Source of the DNA: JAJRRH01 sp047638815 | GTDB lineage: Bacteria > Bacteroidota > Bacteroidia > Flavobacteriales_D > JABDKJ01 | DNA length: 28,417 bases | Assembly: GCA_047638815.1 (NCBI GenBank) | Contig: JBLIMR010000034.1 | Location: 1 to 28,417 of the forward strand | Reading direction: 5' to 3' | Translations under genes and position numbers: made by a program | Notes under the pieces: model-generated | Told to the model about the DNA's origin: nothing | Databases searched by the model: none | Seen by the model: only the letters and a program-made list of their open reading frames with translations | Shown here: piece after piece, positions 1 to 8,605 of the stretch | Layout of the letters: each line of letters begins with the position of its first letter | How positions within the stretch are numbered: the first letter of the stretch is position 1

Positions 1-405
1 GATCTTTATTCGTTCACCTTTATCGTCTTTATAATACAACATCAATTTGATATCTGACACTCCCTGTTTGGCCTTGATCCCATAATAATAAGGTTCCTTA
101 TTTTGAGACACTATACCTTGAGATACACCTGTGGAAATACTTACAGTCTGAGGATCTTTATCATCTACTTTGAGATAAAAATCAGAATAGGCATCCACAG
201 GAACATCAGTTCTATTGAGTATCAACTTGACATTCATTCCACTAATTATAGTGTCAACTTTAAATCGCGTATCCAAAATAACTTTATTCGATTCAACAAG
301 TTCCCCTATACCATCAGTCTCAGCTGATCCAACCCCTTGACATGAACACATGAATCCCGCCAGAAGGATGAAAATGCAATTAATGTATCGAAGCGGCAGT
401 TTCAT
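1..405 (-). CDS. Putative lipoprotein, unknown function (3' end outside window)
   Basis: An open frame of 135 codons runs from the ATG at 405-403 to the left edge without a stop, so the C terminus is missing. The N terminus has a charged start, a hydrophobic stretch (INCIFILLAGFMCSC) and two cysteines in lipobox-like positions, which indicates a lipoprotein signal peptide. The mature part is rich in beta-prone stretches (VILDTRFKVD, NVKLILNR, SDFYLKVDD, YYYGIKAK), so an extracytoplasmic beta-sandwich is plausible. I do not recognise the family. A promoter-like sequence (TTG, 17 bases, TATCTTTG) lies just upstream at 424-451 on the same strand and supports this start. It is divergent from the TerB/men operon. 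Confidence 0.7.
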   Translation of the reverse strand, partial: MKLPLRYINCIFILLAGFMCSCQGVGSAETDGIGELVESNKVILDTRFKVDTIISGMNVKLILNRTDVPVDAYSDFYLKVDDKDPQTVSISTGVSQGIVSQNKEPYYYGIKAKQGVSDIKLMLYYKDDKGERIKI

Positions 406-423
406 GTCATTTTATTAAGTGTA

Positions 424-451
424 CAAAGATACCAAGAATACCTCTTCTCAA
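424..451 (-). promoter_or_regulatory. Bacteroidota-type promoter for the left-edge lipoprotein gene
   Basis: Read on the minus strand, TTG (451-449) is followed after 17 bases by TATCTTTG (431-424). This matches the TAnnTTTG -7 box and the shortened TTG form of the -33 box known from this phylum. The predicted start is about 15 bases before the ATG at 405. Confidence 0.5.
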
Positions 452-545
452 TGTTATATGAGATAAATCAGCGCCAGTAGGTTTTTAACAGTTGACAAAC
501 AAAAATAATTCTTAGAATCCCTTTTATGATCCATAATTAATATGC

Positions 546-553
546 TATTTTTG
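546..553 (+). promoter_or_regulatory. -7 box (TATTTTTG) upstream of the TerB/men operon
   Basis: TATTTTTG is an exact TAnnTTTG match 18 bases before the ATG at 572. No good -33 box is visible at the expected distance, so this is a partial promoter call. It would drive the TerB-like gene and, given the tight spacing, the men genes behind it. Confidence 0.4.
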
Positions 554-571
554 CTCAAAATTACATAAGAC

Positions 572-994
572 ATGTCAATAGCTGAACTTTTTGAAAGCGG
601 GGAGAAAAAATCAAATAAGGGTCACTTCAGAAATCTGATCATGATTGCGAGAGCAGATGGTGTTGTTTCTGAATCTGAACAAAAGATTTTAGATAAAATG
701 GGGATGAAAATCGGCTTGAATGCTGCACAGATTCAGGAAGTTATAGACAATCCTAGTAAATACAGAATACACCCACCTGTAAATCTTGAAGATCGATACG
801 AAAGGCTAATTGGTCTTGTGGAAATGTTGAGTGCTGATGATATTGTGGATGAGCATGAAGTTCATTTGATGCATAGATTTGGCATTGGATTAGGATTCGA
901 AGATGACAAACTTGAACCATTGGTTGAGAGGATTTTAAGTGAATTGATGGATGGCAAAAGTAAATGGGACATACTTGAAGATCTAACAGACTAA
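572..994 (+). CDS. TerB-like (tellurite resistance/DjlA-type) helical domain protein
   Basis: This 140-residue cytoplasmic protein has no signal peptide or membrane segment. It resembles the TerB/DjlA-like all-helical fold. An acidic loop with the pattern ARADGVVSESEQ (about residues 27-38) is followed by a second similar half, SADDIVDEHE (about residues 87-96). TerB proteins carry two such acidic sites that can bind metal. The name does not imply tellurite resistance here, since no other ter genes are near. It ends 16 bases before menA, so it is probably the first gene of the men operon. The biochemical role is unknown. Confidence 0.7.
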   Translation: MSIAELFESGEKKSNKGHFRNLIMIARADGVVSESEQKILDKMGMKIGLNAAQIQEVIDNPSKYRIHPPVNLEDRYERLIGLVEMLSADDIVDEHEVHLMHRFGIGLGFEDDKLEPLVERILSELMDGKSKWDILEDLTD

Positions 995-1010
995 GATTCA
1001 AATTATAAAT

Positions 1011-1913
1011 ATGACAAGGCTAAGTGCTTGGTTAAATGCCTTCCGTCTGAGGACTCTTCCTCTTGCGATATCGGGCATTTTACTAGGAAGTATGTTAGCA
1101 TATGCAGATGGTTATTTCCGATTACCAGTTTTATTCCTAGCAATTTCAACGGCCGTTTTACTTCAAATTATTTCCAATCTGGCCAACGATTACGGAGATG
1201 CCGTTAAAGGTGCTGACAATAAGGATCGTGTTGGACCAAAAAGAGCTATTCAATCTGGTGCCATTAGCAAAATTGCTATGAAGAGAGGCATAATCATTAC
1301 CTCCGGACTAACTTTTATAGTTGGCCTTAGGCTATTATATGTCGCATTTTACCCAATAAACTTATTATATCTTCTTGTCTTTTTGGCCATCGGCATATTA
1401 TCTATTGCCGCAGCAATAAAGTACACCATGGGCAAGAATCCATATGGATACAGAGCCTTGGGGGATGCATTTGTGTTTATTTTCTTTGGTTGGATTGCCG
1501 TCTTAGGAGTATATTTCCTGTATTCAAGTCAACTCGACCCGATTATTTTCTTGCCAGCTTCCAGCATAGGGTTTCTTTCGGTGGCTGTCCTCAACCTTAA
1601 TAATATGCGAGATGCGATTCAGGATGAAAAAGTGGGGAAAATTACTCTACCAGTGAAGTTAGGCGTTCAAAATTCTCATCGCTATCATCTTTTCTTATTG
1701 TCAATGGCATTTGTGACAGCCAGCATTTTTGCCGTTTTGAAATACCAAATTTCACCAGCACTATCATTTTTGATTCTTCTCCCCTTAATTTTCATTCATC
1801 TCAAAAAGGTGTTTAGCGTTAGTCCGATTGAACTGAATCCAGAACTTAAAAAAATAGCGCTTCTCACATTAGCGTTTTCCATTTTACTAGGACTAGGCAG
1901 TATTTTTGGATAA
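1011..1913 (+). CDS. menA: 1,4-dihydroxy-2-naphthoate polyprenyltransferase
   Basis: This inner-membrane UbiA-superfamily enzyme joins a polyprenyl chain to 1,4-dihydroxy-2-naphthoate, the membrane step of menaquinone synthesis. The 300 residues contain about eight or nine hydrophobic segments. The first Asp-rich prenyl-diphosphate motif is clear (NDYGDAVKGAD, then RVGPKRAIQSG), as is the second (NNMRDAIQDEKVGKITLPVKLG). The length is normal for MenA. The stop codon overlaps the menC start (TAATG at 1911-1915), which suggests translational coupling. The neighbours menC and menE confirm the MenA assignment over other UbiA enzymes. Confidence 0.93.
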   Translation: MTRLSAWLNAFRLRTLPLAISGILLGSMLAYADGYFRLPVLFLAISTAVLLQIISNLANDYGDAVKGADNKDRVGPKRAIQSGAISKIAMKRGIIITSGLTFIVGLRLLYVAFYPINLLYLLVFLAIGILSIAAAIKYTMGKNPYGYRALGDAFVFIFFGWIAVLGVYFLYSSQLDPIIFLPASSIGFLSVAVLNLNNMRDAIQDEKVGKITLPVKLGVQNSHRYHLFLLSMAFVTASIFAVLKYQISPALSFLILLPLIFIHLKKVFSVSPIELNPELKKIALLTLAFSILLGLGSIFG

Positions 1914-2962
1914 TGTTAAAATACAAACACATACCATATCTACTCGACTTCAAATTTGATGCAGGAACTTCTCGTGGTGTATTGAAGCAAAAAGAAACCC
2001 ATTTCATTAAGTTGTGGGATGAAAACAATCCAGAAGTGTACGGTATTGGAGAAGCAGGAATGTTTCGAGGATTGAGTGTGGATGATCGTCCAAGTTTTGT
2101 TGATGAGCTAAACCAAGTCATAGACAATTACACTGCCGGTTCTATTAATATATTGGACAATCTTCAAAATAACCCCTCAATTGCCACAGCGCTGGAAATG
2201 GCACTCTTGGATCTAAAAAATGGAGGGAAACGGGAAATATATCGCAATGATTTTTCACGAAATAATATACCCTTGCCAATAAATGGATTGATCTGGATGG
2301 GTGAAAAAGATTTCATGAAGAAGCAAATTATTGAAAAAATTGATTTAGGTTTTGATTGCATCAAGTTGAAGATTGGAGCATTGGATTTCAACTATGAGTG
2401 TGAATTGATAAAGTTCATTAGAGAAGAATACACCAAAGATCTAATCGTACGTGTTGATGCCAATGGCGCCTTCGACCCTTTATTGGCGCTAGGTAAACTA
2501 CAAAAGTTGTCCAAATATAATTTGCACTCAATAGAACAACCCATAAGAGCCAATCAATGGGAAGAAATGGCAGCGTTGTGTGACAAAACGCCTCTTCCTA
2601 TAGCGTTGGATGAAGAGTTAATTGGTGTGTCGGAAAGAGCCGTGAAAGAGCGTCTTCTTGACATTATTAAGCCTCAATACATTATACTTAAACCAAGTTT
2701 GCTTGGTGGATTTGAGAACAGTGAAGAATGGATTCAATTAGCGGATGACAAAGAAATCGGTTGGTGGGTGACATCCGCCCTTGAGTCAAACATTGGTTTA
2801 AATGCAATAACACAATGGACCTCTCAACTATTATTCAAAGGACATCAAGGACTTGGCACTGGTGCTTTGTACGCCAATAACATAAAGGCCCCACTTTATG
2901 TCAAAAATGGTATGATTGCTTATGACAAGAATATAGATTGGGATCTTAAATTATTCGAATAA
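1913..2962 (+). CDS. menC: o-Succinylbenzoate synthase
   Basis: This enolase-superfamily enzyme dehydrates SHCHC to o-succinylbenzoate in menaquinone synthesis. The 349-residue protein shows the expected catalytic set: the KxK pair at K151 and K153 (IKLKIG), metal ligands D182 (RVDANGAF), E208 (SIEQP) and D233 (ALDEE), and the second catalytic lysine at K260 (LKPSLLGG). It overlaps menA by one base and menE by one base in TAATG junctions. The context of menA and menE separates it from related dipeptide epimerases, which share the fold and motifs. Confidence 0.93.
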   Translation: MLKYKHIPYLLDFKFDAGTSRGVLKQKETHFIKLWDENNPEVYGIGEAGMFRGLSVDDRPSFVDELNQVIDNYTAGSINILDNLQNNPSIATALEMALLDLKNGGKREIYRNDFSRNNIPLPINGLIWMGEKDFMKKQIIEKIDLGFDCIKLKIGALDFNYECELIKFIREEYTKDLIVRVDANGAFDPLLALGKLQKLSKYNLHSIEQPIRANQWEEMAALCDKTPLPIALDEELIGVSERAVKERLLDIIKPQYIILKPSLLGGFENSEEWIQLADDKEIGWWVTSALESNIGLNAITQWTSQLLFKGHQGLGTGALYANNIKAPLYVKNGMIAYDKNIDWDLKLFE

Positions 2963-4050
2963 TGAACGAAATATTCTATTCAATCAATGGAAAAAATTAT
3001 TCCAAAGAAGCCCTATTAGCTTGGTGTAATAAGCAGATAGTTGGTGAAGAACTAGCATGGGAAGGAGACATTGCCCAATTCATATTGGCATGGTTCACCA
3101 ATTCCGTTACAATAAGCATTCAAACTTCAGGTACAACAGGATCTGCAAAACATATCGAACTAAACAAAAATTCCATGCTTGCTTCAGCCATTTTAACAAA
3201 TGGATTTTTTGATATCGATGAAACAAAAAATGCATTATTATGCATCCCCGCAAAATATATAGGAGGAAAAATGATGATCCTCCGATGGTTACTTTCTGGG
3301 TGTAATCTTGTCATTACCAAACCAAGCGCTTCTCCCTTGGATAACATAGATGTGAAAATTGATTTCTGTCCAATGGTGCCGCTTCAAGTTGAACATTCCC
3401 TTGAAAAGCAGTTTGCGAAATTTAAAGACATTAAAAATATCATCATAGGAGGTGCACCCATATCTCATCAATTGGAAACACATCTTTCTTCCTTAAAGCA
3501 AAACATATATGCAACTTTTGGAATGACCGAAACTGCCTCTCATATTGCTTTGAAAAAACTAACAGGCGGCAATAAGTCAAATAGTTTTGAAGCAATGCCC
3601 GGAGTTACTTTTGAATTATCCAAAAAGCAAGAAAGCCTAAGATGCCTTGTCATCAATGCAAAACACATCAACACAAAACCTTTCATCACGAAAGACATTG
3701 TTGAACTAGTTGATGAGAATACGTTCGTATGGAAAGGTAGGTATGACAACATCATAAACTCTGGCGGGGTAAAAATAAACCCTGAAGAGATTGAGAAAGA
3801 AATATCAAAACATCTAGAAGGAAATTTCTTCCTTGGCGGTATTCCAGATGATAAATTGGGAGAGAAACTTATTCTTGTCATTGAATCGGATCAAAAAGTA
3901 TCTGACGAACAATCACTTCTCGACACATTAAAAGAGCAATTACCTCTCTACAATAGCCCTAGAGAAATACATTATTTACAATCCTTTAGTCGAACAGTCA
4001 CGGGCAAAATAATGCGAAAGGCTTGTCTTGAAAAGATAAATTCAAAATAA
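2962..4050 (+). CDS. menE: o-Succinylbenzoate-CoA ligase (short form)
   Basis: This ANL-superfamily adenylating enzyme activates o-succinylbenzoate to its CoA thioester, the step before MenB. Visible motifs are the phosphate-binding loop TSGTTGSAK (residues 55-63), ATFGMTETASH, WKGRYDNIINSGGVKINPEEIE at the hinge, and the catalytic lysine K349 in TVTGKIMRK. At 362 residues it is shorter than the usual 450-500-residue MenE; the missing part is at the N terminus, before the P-loop. All active-site motifs are present, so I read it as a compact functional enzyme, not a fragment. It is the last gene of the operon; menF, menD and menB are not in the window. Confidence 0.92.
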   Translation: MNEIFYSINGKNYSKEALLAWCNKQIVGEELAWEGDIAQFILAWFTNSVTISIQTSGTTGSAKHIELNKNSMLASAILTNGFFDIDETKNALLCIPAKYIGGKMMILRWLLSGCNLVITKPSASPLDNIDVKIDFCPMVPLQVEHSLEKQFAKFKDIKNIIIGGAPISHQLETHLSSLKQNIYATFGMTETASHIALKKLTGGNKSNSFEAMPGVTFELSKKQESLRCLVINAKHINTKPFITKDIVELVDENTFVWKGRYDNIINSGGVKINPEEIEKEISKHLEGNFFLGGIPDDKLGEKLILVIESDQKVSDEQSLLDTLKEQLPLYNSPREIHYLQSFSRTVTGKIMRKACLEKINSK

Positions 4051-4104
4051 TATTTTATCCAATTAGGATGGTTAGATCAAAGGACCATTTCGACAAATAA
4101 ATCT

Positions 4105-4112
4105 TACATTTG
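4105..4112 (+). promoter_or_regulatory. -7 box (TACATTTG) upstream of the first M1 peptidase
   Basis: TACATTTG matches TAnnTTTG exactly and lies 18 bases before the ATG at 4131. No TTG or TTTG is present 17-23 bases upstream, so only half of the promoter is supported. Confidence 0.4.
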
Positions 4113-4130
4113 CAATAGCCTATTTATTAT

Positions 4131-5996
4131 ATGTTTATGAACAAATTTCTCGCTCTTTTTATTCTGCTTTTTTCAGTACAATTTTCGATTGCTCAAAATG
4201 GATACTGGCAACAACGCGCAGAGTATAAAATGAACATCGATATGGATGTTACCAATCATCAATACAAAGGGGATCAAGAATTAGTGTACTTCAATAATTC
4301 CCCAGACACCATTGACGCTGTCTATTATCATTTATACTTCAATGCTTTTCAACCGGGTAGCATGATGGATGTTCGTAACAGAACCATTGACGATCCTTCC
4401 CCTAGAATCGGAGATAGAATCTCAAAACTAAGTCCCGAGGAACAAGGATATATCAAGGTCAAAAGCTTGAAGCAGGATGGCGCTGCCATTGAATATGTTG
4501 AATCAGGAACCATCTTGGAAGTGAAACTGAAAGAATCAATTTTACCAGGAAAAAAATCCACTTTCTCCATGACTTGGGACGCACAAGTGCCGATTCAGAT
4601 TAGAAGATCTGGTAGAGATAATAAGGAAGGTGTTGATTATTCAATGACCCAGTGGTATCCTAAAATGTGTGAGTATGATTATAAAGGCTGGCATGCCAAT
4701 CCGTATATTGGCAGGGAGTTCTATGGCATTTGGGGTGACTTTGATGTGAACATAAAAATCGATGAGAATTTCACGATTGGTGGGACAGGAAATCTAATGA
4801 ATCCGAAAGACATTGGCCATGGTTACGCACCGGGCAATGGCAAGTCAAAAAATGGTAAATTAACTTGGCACTTTACGGCTCAGAATGTTCATGATTTCGC
4901 ATGGGCTGCTGATTCTGATTATATACACGATCAAGTGAAAACGGATGGGGGTTACACCATTCATTTCATTTATCTGGACGATGAAAGTATTTTGGAAAAT
5001 TGGAAAGAATTTCAATCATCCGCGGTGAAGATTTTTGCTTATGCAGAAAAATATTTTGGAAAATATCCATTCAAACAATACACCATAATCCAAGGAGGAG
5101 ATGGAGGAATGGAATATCCAATGGCTACATTAATTACTGGAAAAAGAAAACTCCCAAGCCTTATTGGCGTTACCGCTCACGAAGCAATGCACACTTGGTA
5201 TCAGATGCTTATGGGTACTAATGAAAGCCTTTACACCTGGATGGACGAAGGGTTTACCTCTTACGCTTCTGATAGAATAATGGCAAGCATTTTCAAAAGA
5301 AGTGAAGCCCCTGGTGATATACACGAGGGTGCAATTCGAGGTTATGTTAACTTGTCTGAAAGTGGTGCCGAAGAGCCATTGAGCACTCATGCTGATCACT
5401 TTAACTTGAATTATGCACATTCTTCGGCAGTCTATAATAAAGGTCAAGTATTTCTAGCGCAACTTGGTTATATCATCGGTGAAAAAGCCCTGGACAGAAC
5501 GATGTTGAGATACTATGATGAGTGGAAATTTAAACATCCTGAACCTTACGATTTTTTAAGGATTGCGGAAAAAGAAAGTGGATTGGAACTCGATTGGTAT
5601 CTTGAATATTTCATTAATTCTACAAAAAAATTGGACTATAGCATATCATCAGTCACTGGTTTGGGTGCGAATACTGAAGTAACAATCAATAGAAATGAAT
5701 TAATGATTATGCCTACTGAATTGGAAGTTACATTGAAAGATGGCACGAAAGAGTTACACTATATCCCTCTAAGAATAATGCGAGGCAACAAGGAACAAGA
5801 ATATGATGGCAAAAGAACAGTTGAAGGTGATTGGCCATGGACTTATCCTGGTTTTGTGGTGAATCTTGACATTCCTATTACAGAAATAATATCATTGGAA
5901 CTTGACCCAACCAGAAGAACGGCTGACATTGATCGATCAAATCAGTTTGTTAAACCGAATGGTCAGATTTACTATAACTGGAAAGACAATCAATAG
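4131..5996 (+). CDS. Exported M1-family zinc metallopeptidase
   Basis: The 621-residue protein begins with a Sec signal peptide (hydrophobic core ALFILLFSVQFSIA, likely cut before QNGYWQ), so it acts in the periplasm or outside. The zinc site is complete: H350-E351-x-x-H354 (HEAMH) followed by exactly 18 residues and E373 in MDEGFTSY, the HExxH-x18-E signature of gluzincin family M1. The usual GAMEN exopeptidase motif appears as the variant GGMEYP, so N-terminal specificity is not assured. The start may be the ATG at 4131 or the one at 4137. It is followed 34 bases later by a second M1 gene. Peptide scavenging is the likely role. Confidence 0.9.
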   Translation: MFMNKFLALFILLFSVQFSIAQNGYWQQRAEYKMNIDMDVTNHQYKGDQELVYFNNSPDTIDAVYYHLYFNAFQPGSMMDVRNRTIDDPSPRIGDRISKLSPEEQGYIKVKSLKQDGAAIEYVESGTILEVKLKESILPGKKSTFSMTWDAQVPIQIRRSGRDNKEGVDYSMTQWYPKMCEYDYKGWHANPYIGREFYGIWGDFDVNIKIDENFTIGGTGNLMNPKDIGHGYAPGNGKSKNGKLTWHFTAQNVHDFAWAADSDYIHDQVKTDGGYTIHFIYLDDESILENWKEFQSSAVKIFAYAEKYFGKYPFKQYTIIQGGDGGMEYPMATLITGKRKLPSLIGVTAHEAMHTWYQMLMGTNESLYTWMDEGFTSYASDRIMASIFKRSEAPGDIHEGAIRGYVNLSESGAEEPLSTHADHFNLNYAHSSAVYNKGQVFLAQLGYIIGEKALDRTMLRYYDEWKFKHPEPYDFLRIAEKESGLELDWYLEYFINSTKKLDYSISSVTGLGANTEVTINRNELMIMPTELEVTLKDGTKELHYIPLRIMRGNKEQEYDGKRTVEGDWPWTYPGFVVNLDIPITEIISLELDPTRRTADIDRSNQFVKPNGQIYYNWKDNQ

Positions 5997-6030
5997 CACA
6001 TACATTTATTAATCGAACTTAATTCGTACC

Positions 6031-7923
6031 ATGAAACAAATTCTCCTATCCGCATTTTTTATCTCAACTTTAATTTCATGCGGTGATGTTTCCCAAACTG
6101 CTAAAAAAACTGAACACATGAGTGAAGATCACGATCATCAAAGATTAGACTTGCACTCTTTTGCCGATCCACACATGGCAAAAGTAGATCACCTTGATCT
6201 GAATATTGATGTAAACTTCGATACTAGAATTATATCAGGTGTAGCAACATACAATGTTGTCGCTAACAAAGATGCTAAAGAGATCATCTTCGATGTGCAA
6301 GATTTGGAAATAACCAATGTAAAAGCCAATGGAAAAGATGTCGCTTTTGAAATAAAAGAGGGTAATGATTATGGAGATGCGCTGCACGCTGCTATTGATG
6401 GATCATGTGAAAAAGTCGCCATCACTTACAAAACTTCTCCAAGTGCAGAAGCTGTGCAATGGTTAAATCCACAACAAACATCAGGAAAAAAACATCCTTT
6501 CCTTTTTACACAAGGTCAGGCTATCCTTACTCGAACTTGGATCCCGGTACAAGACAGTCCTGGTATAAGAATATCTTATGATGCGACCGTAAGAGTGCCG
6601 AAAGAACTTATGGCTGTAATGAGTGCTTCTAATCCTCAAGAAAGAAATGCTTCAGGTGAATACAAATTTTCATTGAACAAAGCGATCCCACCATACCTTA
6701 TTGCGCTGGCCGTTGGAGATATATATTTTCAAGGTCTTAGCGACAGAACGGGAGTATACTCAGAACAAGAAATGTTAGAAAAATCTGCGTACGAATTGGC
6801 AGACATGGAGAAAATGGTTGTTGCTGCGGAAGGATTATATGGAGCGTATGCTTGGGAGAGATTTGATGTTATCGTCCTCCCCCCTAGTTTCCCTTTTGGG
6901 GGCATGGAAAACCCTAGATTAACCTTTGCAACACCCACAATTATTGTTGGAGACAGATCGCTCACTTCATTAATCGCTCATGAACTTGCTCATTCTTGGA
7001 GTGGTAACTTGGTAACAAATTCTACATGGGATGATTTTTGGTTGAATGAAGGATTTACGGTTTACTTCGAGTATAGAATAATGGAGGAGATTTATGGTAA
7101 AGACTATGCCAACATGTTAAAATTGCTAGGTCTGCAAGATCTTAAAGCAACACTTGCTGATCCTGAAATGAGTAAAGAAGATCAACATCTCAAATTGAAT
7201 TTGAAAGGCCGTAACCCTGATGATGGTATGACAGATGTCGCATACGAAAAAGGACACCTCTTCCTTGAAATGTTGGAAAATACATATGGTCGTGAGAAAT
7301 TTGATGCCTTTCTCAAAAATTACTTTACCTCCAACGCTTTCCAAAATATGACCACTGAAAGCTTTGTAGAGATTATGAAAAGAGATCTCATTGACAAATA
7401 TCCTATGGAAATGGCAGTAAATTATAAAGAATGGATTTATGGTCCTGGCTTACCGGATAATTGCCCGAAAATAGAGGCTGATCAATTCTCCAAAGTTAGT
7501 GCCAGTTACAAGAATTGGATCGCTGGTGAAGTTGCCCTTTCTGACATTAACTCTGAATCTTGGTCAACACATGAATGGCTTCATTTTTTAAGAGAAATAC
7601 CGAAAGATTTACCAGTTGAAAAGATGGCTGCTTTGGATAAAGCATTTAACCTTACTCAATCTACCAATGCTGAGATTCAAGATGTGTGGTATGAAAAAGC
7701 AGTCTACTCCAACTATGAAGCAGCGTTCTCAAGTATGGATTCTTTTCTACAGGCTGTTGGAAGAAGAAAATTCTTAACTCCTTTATATAAGGCCATGAAA
7801 AACTCAGGTAAATTGGAAATGGCAAAAGAAATATACGCAAAGGCAAGACCCAATTATCATTCAGTTGCGACCAATACGATGGATGAACTTCTCGGTGTAT
7901 CGGAGCAATACATGATAAAGTAA
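6031..7923 (+). CDS. M1-family aminopeptidase lipoprotein, leukotriene A4 hydrolase type
   Basis: The N terminus ends in a lipobox (FISTLISC, Cys16), so the mature enzyme should be lipid-anchored. The GAMEN-type motif is GGMEN (residues 290-294) and the zinc site is H317-E318-x-x-H321 with E340 after 18 residues (HELAHSW to NEGFTVYFE). The C-terminal 140 residues match the helical domain typical of leukotriene A4 hydrolase-like aminopeptidases, including the RPNYHSVATNTMDELL-like end. The length of 630 fits that subfamily. Aminopeptidase activity is expected; epoxide hydrolase activity should not be assumed. It probably shares a transcript with the M1 gene upstream and abuts a convergent lipoprotein gene after one base. 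Confidence 0.92.
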   Translation: MKQILLSAFFISTLISCGDVSQTAKKTEHMSEDHDHQRLDLHSFADPHMAKVDHLDLNIDVNFDTRIISGVATYNVVANKDAKEIIFDVQDLEITNVKANGKDVAFEIKEGNDYGDALHAAIDGSCEKVAITYKTSPSAEAVQWLNPQQTSGKKHPFLFTQGQAILTRTWIPVQDSPGIRISYDATVRVPKELMAVMSASNPQERNASGEYKFSLNKAIPPYLIALAVGDIYFQGLSDRTGVYSEQEMLEKSAYELADMEKMVVAAEGLYGAYAWERFDVIVLPPSFPFGGMENPRLTFATPTIIVGDRSLTSLIAHELAHSWSGNLVTNSTWDDFWLNEGFTVYFEYRIMEEIYGKDYANMLKLLGLQDLKATLADPEMSKEDQHLKLNLKGRNPDDGMTDVAYEKGHLFLEMLENTYGREKFDAFLKNYFTSNAFQNMTTESFVEIMKRDLIDKYPMEMAVNYKEWIYGPGLPDNCPKIEADQFSKVSASYKNWIAGEVALSDINSESWSTHEWLHFLREIPKDLPVEKMAALDKAFNLTQSTNAEIQDVWYEKAVYSNYEAAFSSMDSFLQAVGRRKFLTPLYKAMKNSGKLEMAKEIYAKARPNYHSVATNTMDELLGVSEQYMIK

Positions 7924-7924
7924 T

Positions 7925-8467
7925 TTAATTCTTCTTACTATATTTAGTTTCAAGTTGGGGTGAACGATCATTGATGTGCACCTTCTTCATGATCATTTTG
8001 CACTGAACATCTTTTGTTGATCCTACTTTTATTATTGGTTCCTCATCAATCGATTTGCCCATAGTTCTTTGCTCATAAAATCCATGAGGATCACAAAACA
8101 ACGTGAGGTAAGTGTCTCTACCATTTAGACCTGGTTCTCCAAAATCACCACCCGGTCCTCCGAAGTTTATCCCTAACTCGTATGTCCCATACCAATATTC
8201 AAATGGGTTTACGAAATATTCAAATTCATAAACACCAGAATTTGAAGTGTAATATTCATCCAATATCGGATTATTCGGAATCGATGGATTATTATCACCG
8301 TATGAATATGGATTGAAATTCGTGTAACTAACTGCAAAAAAAGCTCTACCATCATATCCTCTCGGGCCTTGTTCATATTGATCGTGCTTTCTACATGAAC
8401 TTAACATTAATCCAACGAAGAGCATTAGACTGAGTGTTCTGAGATACTTAGGTAAAGAATTTTTCAT
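7925..8467 (-). CDS. Tyr/Gly-rich lipoprotein with short collagen-like patches
   Basis: I chose the ATG at 8467, giving 180 residues, because it puts a proper lipoprotein signal (LSLMLFVGLMLSSC) at the N terminus and because a promoter-like sequence lies at 8498-8527, inside the longer open frame that begins at 8563. Right after the lipid-anchor cysteine region there is a Gly-X-Y patch (GPRGYDG), and a second in the middle (GGPGGDFGEPGLNG). The region between is rich in Tyr, Phe and Asn. Such lipoproteins with brief G-X-Y stretches are known in Bacteroidota but their function is not. The gene is convergent with the M1 aminopeptidase, one base apart. Confidence 0.72.
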   Translation of the reverse strand: MKNSLPKYLRTLSLMLFVGLMLSSCRKHDQYEQGPRGYDGRAFFAVSYTNFNPYSYGDNNPSIPNNPILDEYYTSNSGVYEFEYFVNPFEYWYGTYELGINFGGPGGDFGEPGLNGRDTYLTLFCDPHGFYEQRTMGKSIDEEPIIKVGSTKDVQCKMIMKKVHINDRSPQLETKYSKKN

Positions 8468-8497
8468 AGTAATTGGTATTGTTTGGTAAATCCTATT

Positions 8498-8527
8498 CAA
8501 ATATCTTGCCAAGGCCAATTTGTTCAA
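8498..8527 (-). promoter_or_regulatory. Promoter-like sequence for the collagen-patch lipoprotein
   Basis: On the minus strand TTG (8527-8525) is followed after 19 bases by GATATTTG (8505-8498), one mismatch from TAnnTTTG. It would start transcription near 8491, about 25 bases before the ATG at 8467, and excludes the earlier in-frame start at 8563. Confidence 0.4.
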
Positions 8528-8605
8528 CGGACACTCTTTATAAAGCATAATAATAATTCTCATTCAGGACAGGACATTAAGTTTCTTTAAAGTCAATTCC
8601 CTACT

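Noticed and set aside
103..327. Plus-strand open frame of 74 codons at the left edge
   Set aside because: The minus-strand lipoprotein frame over the same bases has a signal peptide and promoter and is the better explanation.
2962..4050. menE as a truncated pseudogene because of its short length
   Set aside because: The P-loop, adenylation core, hinge and catalytic lysine are all present and in frame, so it reads as a compact functional enzyme.
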